NCBI GenBank assembly: GCA_032622095.1
Contig: CP136066.1
Location: 45,345,911 to 45,409,910 of the forward strand
Source of the DNA: Siphonodentalium dalli
Taxonomy: Eukaryota; Mollusca; Scaphopoda; Gadilida; Siphonodentaliidae
Reading direction: 5' to 3'
Length of the DNA: 64,000 nucleotides
Below the pieces are notes generated by a model. That model searched no databases and was not told the origin of the DNA. It worked only from the letters and a program-made list of their open reading frames with translations. Made by a program: the position numbers and the translations under genes. Of this stretch, positions 36,139 through 45,527 are shown in pieces. Positions within the stretch are counted from its first letter, which is position 1. Each line of letters opens with the position of its first letter.

Positions 36139-37233
36139 TTATACCAAATTTGTGGCAGGAATCCAGCTGTCAAATTTTTTAGGATAACCAGCCCAATGAA
36201 CTTTAATTTCTCTAACTGATTTACCAGCAACTTTTCTTGAACGTTTACCAACAACTGATTCAATTTCGTAAACTTTATTATCTTTTATATGTTGAATTTC
36301 TTTACCATAAAATGATCCTGCGATGTTTTCACCATCTAAATCTACTAATTTGTAAGTTAATGGTGTACTTTTACAAACTCTACTAATTTTGAAAATTTCT
36401 TTTGTCCAATTTGGAAGATATCCTTTATCAAAAGTTCTCTTTGTTTTATTTATTCTAACAAAATCTCCAACTTTCAAGATCTTATCTTTTTTCGTTTTTA
36501 ACTTTCCATAAAGATTTCTGGAAACTTCAATTTCATTTTCTCGAGTTACTAAAACTGGTGCCATCTTAATACTTCTATGAAAACTTTTGTTGTAAGAATT
36601 CACAAAATCGTGCAAAACATCATTGTATTTCAAAGTTTGATTATGTGTAAAATATTTCCACATCTTTGTTTTCAATGTCCGTTGAAAACGTTCAACTATA
36701 CTTGCTTTTGTCTCTGGATTCTCTGTTGTGAAAAAATGAATTTTCTTAGATTTCAAAAATTGTAAAAATAATTTATTTTTGAATTCTGAACCTTTGTCAG
36801 ATTGAAATGAAACAGGTTTTCGTTTTGATGATTTGAGAATTTTCTGAAATGTTTTAACTAAAGTTTTACCAGTTTTGTCTTTAATTTTTTCAACCCATGC
36901 AAATTTTGAGAACACATCAATAACACAAAGTAAATATCTGTAATTGTCATTGTGCTTTTGCAAAGTTTGCAAATCTGCCAAATCAGCTTGCCACTGAATA
37001 TCAATTCCTGCAACAATAGTTTTACGTCTGCGAAATTTCCAAACAATTGGTTTGTGCAAAGTGTATGTTTTTTGCCATTGTAACCATTTTTTAACATCTG
37101 AAAGTTTAATTTTGTTATTTGTTTCTTTCGCATTTTTAAAAAGTTGATTTGCTCCACTGAAACCACCAACTTCTTTTGGATTGTAGTAAATTTCAGTTAG
37201 AAGTTTGTCAAATTTTATGTAAGTGGGGACCAT
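36139..37233 (-). CDS. Retroviral-type integrase with chromodomain
   Basis: A 364-residue DDE integrase. The rve core has Asp84 (WQADLADL), Asp146 (FQSDKGSEF) and Glu181 (KASIVERFQ), a D-D-34-E triad. The C-terminus is a chromodomain (YEIESVVGKRS...IKVHWAGYPKKFDSWIPATNL, about 315-360), which should direct insertion to particular chromatin. An N-terminal His/Cys zinc motif is not obvious. The frame is intact. It overlaps the upstream gene by 19 bp. It would catalyse element insertion with the 6-bp duplication seen at the ends. Confidence 0.92.
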   Translation of the reverse strand: MVPTYIKFDKLLTEIYYNPKEVGGFSGANQLFKNAKETNNKIKLSDVKKWLQWQKTYTLHKPIVWKFRRRKTIVAGIDIQWQADLADLQTLQKHNDNYRYLLCVIDVFSKFAWVEKIKDKTGKTLVKTFQKILKSSKRKPVSFQSDKGSEFKNKLFLQFLKSKKIHFFTTENPETKASIVERFQRTLKTKMWKYFTHNQTLKYNDVLHDFVNSYNKSFHRSIKMAPVLVTRENEIEVSRNLYGKLKTKKDKILKVGDFVRINKTKRTFDKGYLPNWTKEIFKISRVCKSTPLTYKLVDLDGENIAGSFYGKEIQHIKDNKVYEIESVVGKRSRKVAGKSVREIKVHWAGYPKKFDSWIPATNLV

Positions 37234-37937
37234 CCTTTCAAAATAGATTTTCTGGTTTTAGGAAAACTTTGAGGTGTGAAAATATCAACTGAACGTTTTC
37301 TTGACTTGCCACTGCTAGGAGTTGCATGAGGTGTATGAAACTCATCACCAGTGTGACCTTCTTTTAAATGTCTTTGTATCCACAACCATCGATTCCTGTT
37401 ACCTACATAATCTTGTGGTACATTAAGTTCCCCCAATCCGCGTAGGAATGTTTCATAACCAACTGGGTCAAAATCTTTTCGGTGACGAACAACATCGTTT
37501 ATCAAATCAATTATATTTGATCCAGTAACTGTTTCTGTTCCATAAATTAATTGTCCACGATCATCCCATCTAAGTTTAGGATTAGTTGACAACAATGTTA
37601 AAATTTGTTGTGCTTTACCACGAAGTTTAGATGGCACACTTTCCAATATATGTTCACTCATTTTCCCAAAGTTTTCAGATAACTTTTGTTCAGGTAAACT
37701 GAATTTTGAATTTAAAGATTTTTGTGAAGTTTTCAATTTATACAAATTTTCTCCAAATAACTGTGACTTTTCTGATTCAGAAATATTTTTATCATAAACT
37801 GATTTCAATTCTTTGTAAGAATCTGAAACATTTGAAATTGCAGGATCCGGGGGTAATTGAGGTTTATTCATTTCTGACATTTTCCATTGTTTGAAATCTT
37901 CCAACATTCTGAATGGTACAATAACCATTTTCTTCAT
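37215..37937 (-). CDS. Polinton-associated protein of unknown function
   Basis: A 240-residue mostly helical protein. The middle (PSKLRGKAQQILTLL ... GSNIIDLINDVVRHRK, about residues 101-155) looks like a folded domain of the kind recurrent beside Polinton integrases. The C-terminal 40 residues are basic and Ser/Pro-rich (SGKSRKRSVDIFTP). It overlaps the integrase start by 19 bp. No catalytic motif is visible. A virion or DNA-binding role is possible. Confidence 0.6.
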   Translation of the reverse strand: MKKMVIVPFRMLEDFKQWKMSEMNKPQLPPDPAISNVSDSYKELKSVYDKNISESEKSQLFGENLYKLKTSQKSLNSKFSLPEQKLSENFGKMSEHILESVPSKLRGKAQQILTLLSTNPKLRWDDRGQLIYGTETVTGSNIIDLINDVVRHRKDFDPVGYETFLRGLGELNVPQDYVGNRNRWLWIQRHLKEGHTGDEFHTPHATPSSGKSRKRSVDIFTPQSFPKTRKSILKGWSPLT

Positions 37938-37950
37938 ATTTATTTGAGAT

Positions 37951-38319
37951 TTAGTTTTTCAAAATATTGTTAACAACTGCACCTAATGTTTTGCTAATCA
38001 ATGGAGCAAGAAATAATAATGATAAAAAGCCACCTTTTTGATTCAAAATTTTCTTCTTTTGTTGCAAAGGTTTGTTCTTGTCTGCAAGATATCTGATATG
38101 TTTACGCTTCGAATGTAACTTACGGTTCTGAGCTTCATTCAGTTTTACATTACCTTTTAAAAGATTTTGACAACATTCTGAAATACAATCCATCACTTGT
38201 TTTGGAGCATCGTTGATCATTTTCTTTTTATATGCAGATGGAACTTTACTCATTGCAACAATCAACTCACCATATTTTTTTATCAGCGGTGCTTTCCTGC
38301 TCTTAGTTTTTGAAGGCAT
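37951..38319 (-). CDS. Basic protein with QKGG motif and hydrophobic tail
   Basis: A 122-residue, Lys-rich protein. After a basic body (KLHSKRKHIRYLADKNK) it has NQKGGF and then a hydrophobic C-terminal peptide of about 25 residues (FLSLLFLAPLISKTLGAVV). Gly-Gly before a hydrophobic peptide resembles the sites cut by adenain/Ulp1-type proteases, so the tail could be a released membrane-active peptide. The start is set at the first ATG, 38,319. Gap to the next gene is 13 bp. Virion role inferred. Confidence 0.6.
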   Translation of the reverse strand: MPSKTKSRKAPLIKKYGELIVAMSKVPSAYKKKMINDAPKQVMDCISECCQNLLKGNVKLNEAQNRKLHSKRKHIRYLADKNKPLQQKKKILNQKGGFLSLLFLAPLISKTLGAVVNNILKN

Positions 38320-38375
38320 CTTCACAGTCTAAGTAGTTGTCTCAAAATGAGCAGAAAAATTATATGTTTCATCTT

Positions 38376-38792
38376 TTATCTTTTCTGATTGAACCATTCT
38401 AAAGCTTCGAATGCAGATTTCGATGCATCAGACAACGGCATAAATTTTGAAAATTCAAGATCAATAACTGGTTTGTTTTGTAATGGTTGATGTTGAGGGT
38501 TCTGCTGAGAAGGTATAGGTGTAAATTTAGAATGTTGATTTTGTTGAGTTTGCATCGGTGTAAACTTTGAATGATTTAGAGAAAGCTTTGTTTTACGTTT
38601 AGATTCTTTTTGACTACCCCTTTGTTGTGTTTGCATCAGTGTAATCTTTGAATGTTTTGGAGAAACCTTTGATTTACTTTTAGATTGTCTACCAGTTTGT
38701 TCAAATGAATTTTTCAAAAGACTTCTAATTAAAACTCCTCCAAGGAATGCACTACCACCTCGTTGTAAAATTAATTTGCGTTTTGTTTCCAT
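38376..38792 (-). CDS. Repeat-containing disordered small protein with QRGG motif
   Basis: A 138-residue protein. The N-terminus is basic, with LQRGGSAFLGGVLIRSLL: a Gly-Gly site followed by a hydrophobic stretch, echoing the neighbouring gene. The middle contains four variants of HSKFTPMQTQQ in a Lys/Ser/Gln-rich, probably disordered linker. The C-terminus (SKSAFEALEWFNQK) may form a helix. The frame is intact. Unknown function, possibly a scaffold or cement protein. Confidence 0.55.
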   Translation of the reverse strand: METKRKLILQRGGSAFLGGVLIRSLLKNSFEQTGRQSKSKSKVSPKHSKITLMQTQQRGSQKESKRKTKLSLNHSKFTPMQTQQNQHSKFTPIPSQQNPQHQPLQNKPVIDLEFSKFMPLSDASKSAFEALEWFNQKR

Positions 38793-38997
38793 ATCAGTTG
38801 ATCGATCAGAGATTTTTTTAAGAACATTTTTATTTCTCTGAAAAAACTTTTTTGTCTGTGATGGTTATTTCCAATCATTTTCAAGAAATAATTCAGCTGC
38901 AAAAGTGAAGAAATTTATAATTTGTGACAGTTCATCATGACTAAACATCTCGGTGGACGACATGGTTCTAAAATGAGAAAAGTAACAACAACTGAAT

Positions 38998-39648
38998 TTA
39001 TACTTTTGAATAAATGACAGGACCTCGGTCATTAGCTGTCAACCATTTATGGAAAATATCAGTTCTAATTCGCAAATAATTTTCTGTTCTAGGATGAAAA
39101 TCTACTAAAATATATCCATGATTTATTGAAGTTGCATCTTCGTATGCTTGTTTCAAATGATTGATTTGCATTTGATGAGCCAAAACTTTTATTTGATTTT
39201 TATCTCGAACGCTTTGAAATAAAACCATGTAGTGTGCATTCAAACTTATAGTTCTGCTACTTTTTGATTTTTGGAACATGTTTTGAGTAATGTAAATTAT
39301 TGAAGCATTTCGATGGTGACCTTTTCTAGTAAACCAAAGCATTATTTTGTCTTCATCTTGTTCCCCCATCATGTCATCGAAAACAACAAGATGAGGAAAT
39401 GATTTATCTGATACAATTTCCTCATCATCGTCTGGAATACCATCGATAAACTCAACGTTATCAATTTCTTTTATACGATTGTATGTGTCTTGCCATTCTT
39501 TGTAACACCAAACTATTTTCTTTGGTGGTGTTTGTAATAAATCGTGTTTAAATTCAATAACTTTTTTAACAAATTCTGTTTTACCTGATCCACTAGGTCC
39601 GCTGATAAAGAAATTACACGGATGTTGGAAAAGTAAAGATTCTTCCAT
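38998..39648 (-). CDS. Genome-packaging ATPase (FtsK/HerA-type, A32-like)
   Basis: A 216-residue P-loop ATPase. Walker A is GPSGSGKTEF (about residues 18-27), and Walker B is HLVVFDDMMGE near residue 90. The sensor region reads NASIIYITQNMF. Size and motif order match the packaging ATPases of Polintons and related double-jelly-roll viruses, which drive DNA into capsids. The frame is intact. About 200 bp on its downstream side (38,793-38,997) hold nothing I recognise. Confidence 0.9.
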   Translation of the reverse strand: MEESLLFQHPCNFFISGPSGSGKTEFVKKVIEFKHDLLQTPPKKIVWCYKEWQDTYNRIKEIDNVEFIDGIPDDDEEIVSDKSFPHLVVFDDMMGEQDEDKIMLWFTRKGHHRNASIIYITQNMFQKSKSSRTISLNAHYMVLFQSVRDKNQIKVLAHQMQINHLKQAYEDATSINHGYILVDFHPRTENYLRIRTDIFHKWLTANDRGPVIYSKV

Positions 39649-39681
39649 GTTGTCACTTTGATGCCTAATCAGAGAGTGAAC

Positions 39682-40323
39682 TTAACGACGTGTGAATTTA
39701 GTTTTTAAACAGAAATCTCCATAGCTGTAAATATTTCCAAACATTTCAATAATCCAAGTATTATAGTCTTCTATTCTTCTGTTTGTTCTGTAAACAAAAA
39801 AATCATTTCCTATAATGTTTTTAATTTTTGCATATGTTGACATTGTTTTTGTTAACAAATACCCATAGATCCTAGGAACTGATTTAAAGGTTCCCCTAGC
39901 AAGAGGATAATTATCTTCATACTTTGTATAATGAATATAGTCATGTTCATCAAAAGTTTATAAATCTAAATGGTGTTCATCACCACCAAATATCCAAAAA
40001 TCAGATATTCTTTCAATGAGAAAAAATGTTTTGAATTTAATAAATGATTTAATATATTTTTGAGAGAAATGAGAAAATATACTTGTCTCAAGATAGTCCA
40101 ATCTCTGTAAACATTCGTCGACATCACAGCATCGTAGTATTGCTTCCTTTTCTCTTTCAAACCAGACTTCTTGTAATTCCTTCTTTATCTCTGGAATAAG
40201 TGTTGACTGTGCCACCAAATATCCATAAATCTTCTCAGCAATTTCTGGAGGTACTACTCCTGTCAACATCTTGACATGAAATGATTCAACATCTCCATCC
40301 GTATGGATATGTGTGAATACCAT
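39682..40323 (-). pseudogene. Unknown Polinton gene with an in-frame stop
   Basis: From ATG 40,323 an open frame runs to TAA at 39,958. The same frame then stays open for a further 91 codons to TAA 39,682 (for example DYIHYTKYEDNYPLARGT, NTWIIEMFGNIYSYGDF). This suggests a gene of about 213 residues cut by one nonsense change. The N-terminal half is helical and acidic (VPPEIAEKIYGYLV). Its start overlaps the polymerase 3' end by 38 bp. No known domain is seen. Confidence 0.6.
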
Positions 40324-43300
40324 TGACGAGTTTTCGTTTTGTGTACACCGATCTGAAAGTTTTGGTTTGACACTCACTAATCAGTTGATGGTCCTTTTGT
40401 CTTTTAATTCTGGAAGGATACTAAACAACAGTTTTGAAATTTTCACGATCATTAACACATTGTACCATTGTTTCAAAATTAACTTTTTGACTTGCGCTGT
40501 AATCAAGAGTGATACCTTTTACCTTACATTTGGTGTATCTTCTCCCATCTTTGATGTATTCATATCCGTAGTTCTTTGGCCCAAGTCCAACAAATTTGAC
40601 AATCTTTGCATCTGGATGTTCGTCACTCCATTTCCCCAATCTTCCTTCGATAGTTTTGATGTTCTTCTTTGATGGATCACTGACATACATACAGCTGTCT
40701 GTATCAAAATACAGCACTCTATCTCCAAGTTTTTTAAAAACTTTATACAATTGTAATCTTGCATACGCTGTAACAAAAGAAGCAACAACAACATTTGCTG
40801 AATGATGAGGTTCAATATTATCTAACATATCAACATAATTTACCAGAATGAATTTGTCACCATCAAGAAGTGTAACATTTTGAACAATTATATTGTTACT
40901 AATAAGCAATTCAAAATAACGTGATGGCTTATCCACATACTCTGTTTTTGACATAATATTTCTTTGTGCATTCTTACCCCATATACAATTAATCATAATT
41001 TTAGATATTTTGCGTTTTCCTGGATTCTTCTCGATGTTCTCCAATTTTATACCCTCAGCTGCATAATAATCCTGTACAAACTTTTGCTTCTGTTCTTCTG
41101 TCTCAACACCAAATGGATAACCACTACATTCCTGTTTGATCTTTAGATGTTTGTCGATATAGGATTTGTATATTTCATCTGTCCAATCTGTCCAATGCCA
41201 AATTTGGTACACATCAAGTATTTTGTAGCCAACATCCATTGCTTTGAATAATTCTGGCGTGGTCCACACTCCGGTTATAGCTCGATCTTCTTCTGAATGG
41301 TTACATGTCTCGTCCTCATTGATGGCGCAAGTGTTGCACAAAGTAAAAACCATTTTGTTGTTACAATGAATCGGTAGAACTGGAATATACAATTTCGATG
41401 GTGGTAAAATTGTACATTTAACAAGCCCCGCATAGTCTCTAATGTGTTCTTGATCGATCTGCTCTTGGCTCAAAATTTCTGGATGTCCAACAGGGTAGAA
41501 TTTATATTTGTTGCAATATGGATACAACGAACACACATCGATGAACTTGATTTCTTTTGTGGAATCTTGATCAATTTCCTCGTACAATTTGATGGCATTT
41601 GTACGTCCACCAAACAATGCTTCTCTTGGCAAAATGGGGTCTCGATGTTTGTAGAAAGATTCCATTTGTTGTTTGAATTTCATATCCGATTTCATTCTTT
41701 CGTCGATCTGATGTCCCCAAAGTGATTCAACTCTGTAACCAAGACTTTCCAGTTCATCTTTCTTCTGTTGAGTTCTTGTATATAATTCTTCCATGGTGAG
41801 CATCGTATAGGGATTCTTGTATTGTCTGTTGTTGTAACATTTTGGACATCCATGAAACAGACATCCATTCATCTCAAAAACTGTTCTTGTGGCTTCCTCA
41901 TATCCATCGACGTAGTGTCCACCAATCTTGATTTCTCCTCCATTCAAAGCATGCTTAATTGTTATCATACGTGACAATGATAGATGTTGAAGCCAACGTA
42001 TCGCTTTCATGGAATAGTTTTTAGCACATGGGTATCCACCATCTGGAATGATTCCAATTGTTTTCTCTGGCATTGAATTCTTCCTCCATGCCAAATTGCA
42101 AACTTGCGCCAATGTTATTGACTCAATGAACGGGTCAATCTGTTCTGTTTCCAATATGTATTTCCTGAAATTTCCACATCCACGGCGAAGAATATCCACG
42201 TCTGATTTGCAGTACTTCTCCATCTCTTCTTGGAAGTTGAATATCACGTAATTTTCTATTTTCTCATTGTACCATTCAAAGAATTTCTCTCGATTTTCCA
42301 CGCTCATCATGTCTGGTTTGTAGTAATCAGAAGCCAAGTAAGGTCCAATGTAATTTTGAAACTTTGGTGAATTCGCCCAATGTGGAAAGTGTCCTTTCGT
42401 CATCTCATTCAGCTGAAAAGTTTGTGGAAACTTTGAAAGCGGCATCATCAGAAAACTCAGAGAATCAATAACTTTGACGCTGTGGCATTTTAAACTGAGA
42501 ATTTGGTTTACATTCATGATCAGTTCTGGTTTATGAATTCCACTTTGTATGAGTGCTTGAAGTAGAAACTGTGCATCGTATCCCTGAGCATTATGTGCTA
42601 TTGCAACACATCCTTTGTGATCTTGGTGGAATAACCAGTTTGTGAAGTCTGTTAAAACGTTGTCACCCTTGAATACAAATTCTCTGGAATCCGGTCCGCA
42701 TGTTTCACATTTTTCTTCGATTGGTTTACACATGCAATCTCCACAAGCGGTATGTGCAATACAGAAGTTTGGAATATGAACACCTGTGTCTTGTCTGCAT
42801 TCAAAGTCAAAGAATACATATGGAATCTTTGCAGGTTTCTTTTCCGGTGATTCATATTTTGGAATGTAGCACCTGTGATCTGCTTCAACGATTTCTTTGC
42901 AATGTTTGCATTTCTTCAACCCCGCACATATATGTCTGCTTGATTTATTGGTGAGAATTTCTTCATCACAATTGTTGCATAGTTGAACCAAATCACATAT
43001 TTTTCTTTTCTGTTTTCCTTCCGTCTTCAAATGGTTGTCGAAACAAGATTTACTTCTGAATGATCGTCGACACGTTCTACACTTCACCCAATTTGTGAAA
43101 TTACACTGTGTCAATGACCAGCATGCACAAACAAATCTGCATCGATGATCGCCACAACTTTTGAATCCAATGTCACAGAATTCGCAGTAGTAGCTGGTGC
43201 CTAGAAATCCTTTGATTGATGTTATGGTGTCGAAGTGATTGTTGTTGTAGTAGATGTGTACTCATTTGCTCTCCGAACACATTTCTGCAGGTTCAAATAG

Positions 43301-44251
43301 AAATCCAGCGCCAGCAAATTCATTGTGAATTTTCACAACATATTCTGTATACAATATTTCTTGAATCTTGTGGAACTCATTGATACTGCAAACTGTATCG
43401 TGCGGAATGCCAGCACGGTTGAGTAGATTTTTTGCGGCATCTGTTTGTGCTGTGTATATTGATTGTCTTATTCTTTTCCATTTCTTTGACCAGCACGCAG
43501 ATCCATCACTATCTGCCTTACACATTCCGACGACAATAGATCTTGCCATACACATAACATCATCAGCATTTTCAATCCGGACAATACTTCTTTTTACTTT
43601 TGTCAGCTTGTTCTTGTCTGCAAATGGTCCATAATGTAGTGAGTGTCATGTACCACCTTCCGGAATATCTGTAACGAAGATTTCGAAATTGAGTGCACCG
43701 TCATGAATTGTAAAGTCTGCATTTGATTGAACTACATTTTGAATATTATCCATGAGTGTCCCACCATTCAATTCACTGGCTTTTGTGAATGGAATGAAAA
43801 TGCTCATATCAAGTCCTGGATGATTTATCGTAACTCTGATTCTTGTCTTCTCATTTGCTGAACATTTCTGTTTCAATTCTTCTGTCAACTTCTCAAATAT
43901 CTCTGGAATGTTCTCAATTGGATCTGTAAATTTCTCGAATTTCACACCAAATTGTCGTGCTGCTGATTTAAATTTTCTGGAAAATTTCAACGAGTTCAGC
44001 TCCAATTTGAAATATTTTGTTGGATTGAACACAACACGCTCTCTAGCCAGACTTCTCTTTCTCTTCCCACCAATTTCTCTATTCTGTCTTCGACCGCGTC
44101 CAATCTGCCCATCACTAGAACTTTCTTCACTTTCTGCCCCATCAGTTTCCATATCACTCTCTTCAATAACTGCAGGCCTTGGTCTTTTTCTAACAATATC
44201 TTCTTCGCTGGTGGCGTCGTCTGAAACAGGTCTTTTAATTCTCTTAAACAT
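40286..44251 (-). pseudogene. Family B DNA polymerase (protein-primed type), three in-frame stops
   Basis: One frame of about 1,320 codons covers the Polinton polymerase. The N-terminal domain lies at 43,265-44,251. A Cys-rich segment (KCRTCRRSF, CNNCDEE, CKHCKE) starts about 43,080. The 3'-5' exonuclease motifs are FFDFECRQ, HNAQGYDAQF and YCKSDVDIL. Polymerase motifs are A (DVCSLYPYCNKY), B (KIMINCIWGKNAQR) and C (YFDTDS). The end at 40,286 is shortly after a YPYG motif. Stops interrupt the frame at 43,646 (TGA), 43,262 (TGA) and 40,421 (TAG), with no frameshift. As it stands it could make only fragments. The long middle piece still has all exonuclease and polymerase motifs, but no ATG near its start. 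The first 33 residues carry two basic, NLS-like clusters (KRIKRP, RKRPRP). Confidence 0.88.
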
Positions 44252-44548
44252 TTTTGTCTTGAGTTTTGTCAGCAAAAAATATTGCGACTGGCTTCTTCGG
44301 AGTTGAAGTGTAAAGTGTAGAATTACACCTGCTTTTATAGCATTCGATGCATACGATGCTATAAAAGCAGGTGTAATTCTACACTTTACACATCAACTCC
44401 GAAGAAGCCAGTCGCAATATTTTTTGCTGACAAAACTCAAGACAAAAATGTTTAAGAGAATTAAACGACCTGTTTCAGACGACGCCACCAGCGAAGAAGA
44501 TATTGTTAGAAAAAGACCAAGGCCTGCAGTTATTGAAGAGAGCGATAT
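44151..44548. repeat. Near-perfect palindrome, 193-bp arms, 12-bp loop
   Basis: 44,151-44,343 is the reverse complement of 44,356-44,548 with only a couple of mismatches. The loop is TCGATGCATACG. Each arm contains a TATAAAAG box (about 44,331-44,338 and 44,361-44,366), a 5' leader and the first 33 codons of a gene. It is a duplicated, mirror-image promoter plus gene start. Confidence 0.95.
44252..44447. promoter_or_regulatory. Palindromic bidirectional promoter (polymerase / zinc-knuckle gene)
   Basis: Two identical, outward-facing TATAAAAG boxes lie about 25 bp apart, with each ATG about 85 bp downstream. Because sequence identity continues through both leaders, both genes should fire with similar strength and timing. 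Confidence 0.7.
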
Positions 44549-45047
44549 TGAGCTACATAAAGAAGATTCAAAAAAATCTACAAAACCACAGACTAGAAAA
44601 ATTCAAGATAATCTTGTCGAATTGAGACAGATCTCTACCGATTTGTTTAAACGTTGTAACAAAATGCAATGGCAAGAGAAACAAGAGAAAAACAAAGCTA
44701 ATAAAAATTGGAAACCGCCATATGGTTACTGTTACAAATGCGGACAAGACACCCATTGGTCCTTCCATTGTAAAGTAGATTTCGGCGACAAAAAAAATGT
44801 GAAAACTATACAAAAGTCTACAAGCAGTAACAATACAAGAACAAATGCAGATATCAAAACTGAAGAGATGTCTACAACATCAGATTTTTCCAAACAAGAC
44901 CGACCTGTTGATCCTACGAATGATTCACAGAACAAATCTGAAGATAAACATCCAGAAATTGAAAATTCCAAGAAAACTTCCAAGAAAAAGAAGCTGAGAC
45001 CATTCTACATTCCAAAAACAGATAAACGAATCGACACAAACAATTGA
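44448..45047 (+). CDS. Zinc-knuckle protein sharing the polymerase N-terminus
   Basis: A 199-residue protein. Residues 1-33 are the same as the polymerase start because of the palindrome, including the basic clusters KRIKRP and RKRPRP. At about residues 94-107 is CYKCGQDTHWSFHC, a C-x2-C-x4-H-x4-C zinc knuckle like those of retroviral nucleocapsids. The rest is Lys/Glu/Ser-rich and probably disordered, ending with a basic segment (KKTSKKKKLRPFYIP). It may bind single-stranded nucleic acid in the nucleus, perhaps during element replication. ATG 44,448 is the first start after the TATA box. AATAAA follows the stop by 16 bp. Confidence 0.75.
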   Translation: MFKRIKRPVSDDATSEEDIVRKRPRPAVIEESDIELHKEDSKKSTKPQTRKIQDNLVELRQISTDLFKRCNKMQWQEKQEKNKANKNWKPPYGYCYKCGQDTHWSFHCKVDFGDKKNVKTIQKSTSSNNTRTNADIKTEEMSTTSDFSKQDRPVDPTNDSQNKSEDKHPEIENSKKTSKKKKLRPFYIPKTDKRIDTNN

Positions 45048-45062
45048 AAATTATGTTGTGCG

Positions 45063-45068
45063 AATAAA
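45063..45068 (+). terminator. Poly(A) signal after the zinc-knuckle gene
   Basis: AATAAA lies 16 bp after the stop. The same block (AATAAATTATGAA) recurs at 46,559, downstream of the first cassette. Confidence 0.55.
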
Positions 45069-45136
45069 TTATGAATTGAACAATCGTGTTTTGTTTTTTC
45101 AGCTATGAAAGAGTAACCTTTTGGGGAAATGTGGGT

Positions 45137-45152
45137 GGCCCTGAAAAGGGCC
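45137..45152 (-). terminator. Histone-type 3' stem-loop
   Basis: On the minus strand this reads AAAAC, then GGCCCTTTTCAGGGCC, then ACCCAC. It has a 6-bp stem, a TTTC loop and canonical flanks, as in replication-dependent histone mRNAs. It lies 19 bp beyond the TGA at 45,172 that closes the shifted frame of the adjacent minus-strand gene. Confidence 0.85.
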
Positions 45153-45171
45153 GTTTTCTCTTTTCCAGGAT

Positions 45172-45527
45172 TCATAAGAATTCTGACAAATCAGGATATA
45201 TCCCGTTGGGATTAATTGTCACAGACCAAATAGGATTTGATCTGTGTGCCGCACCAGCCTGAGCAAAGCTGTCAATCGCTGCATTGCACAGATCTTTCTT
45301 GACAAGATCTGTGACAAGATCTCCACGAGATCAAGATTGCTTGATTCTTGAACATCACATACTTTAGGCAATGGTCGTCGGCGAGCCAAAAAATCTCTTA
45401 TCATCTGCTTCTGAACCATACTTTGTTTAGGAGAATCCTGCCATTTCCTATATCTTCTTATTTCCGTCTCCTCTGACGAATCTCTCTTCCTCCACAACTT
45501 CTTGAGAAATTTCTTTAAAGACGGCAT
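45172..45527 (-). pseudogene. Cassette 1 minus-strand gene, frame-broken
   Basis: It starts MPSLKKFLKKLWRKRD, a very basic amphipathic N-terminus. The frame from the ATG ends at 45,219. Another frame is more protein-like at the end (DLCNAAIDSFAQAG, SVTINPNGIYPDLSEF) and stops at 45,172, just before the stem-loop. A short direct repeat (GATCTTGTCA twice at about 45,300-45,320) may have caused the shift. The frame choice is inferred from stop-to-hairpin spacing. Function unknown; it is not a histone by sequence. Confidence 0.6.

Noticed and set aside
36577-36765. Plus-strand ORFs across the integrase, polymerase and neighbours
   Set aside because: Antisense shadows of well-supported minus-strand genes.
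43262-43555. Separate small gene between polymerase and its upstream ORF
   Set aside because: It is in the same frame as the ORFs on both sides and only stop codons separate them, so it is part of the polymerase.
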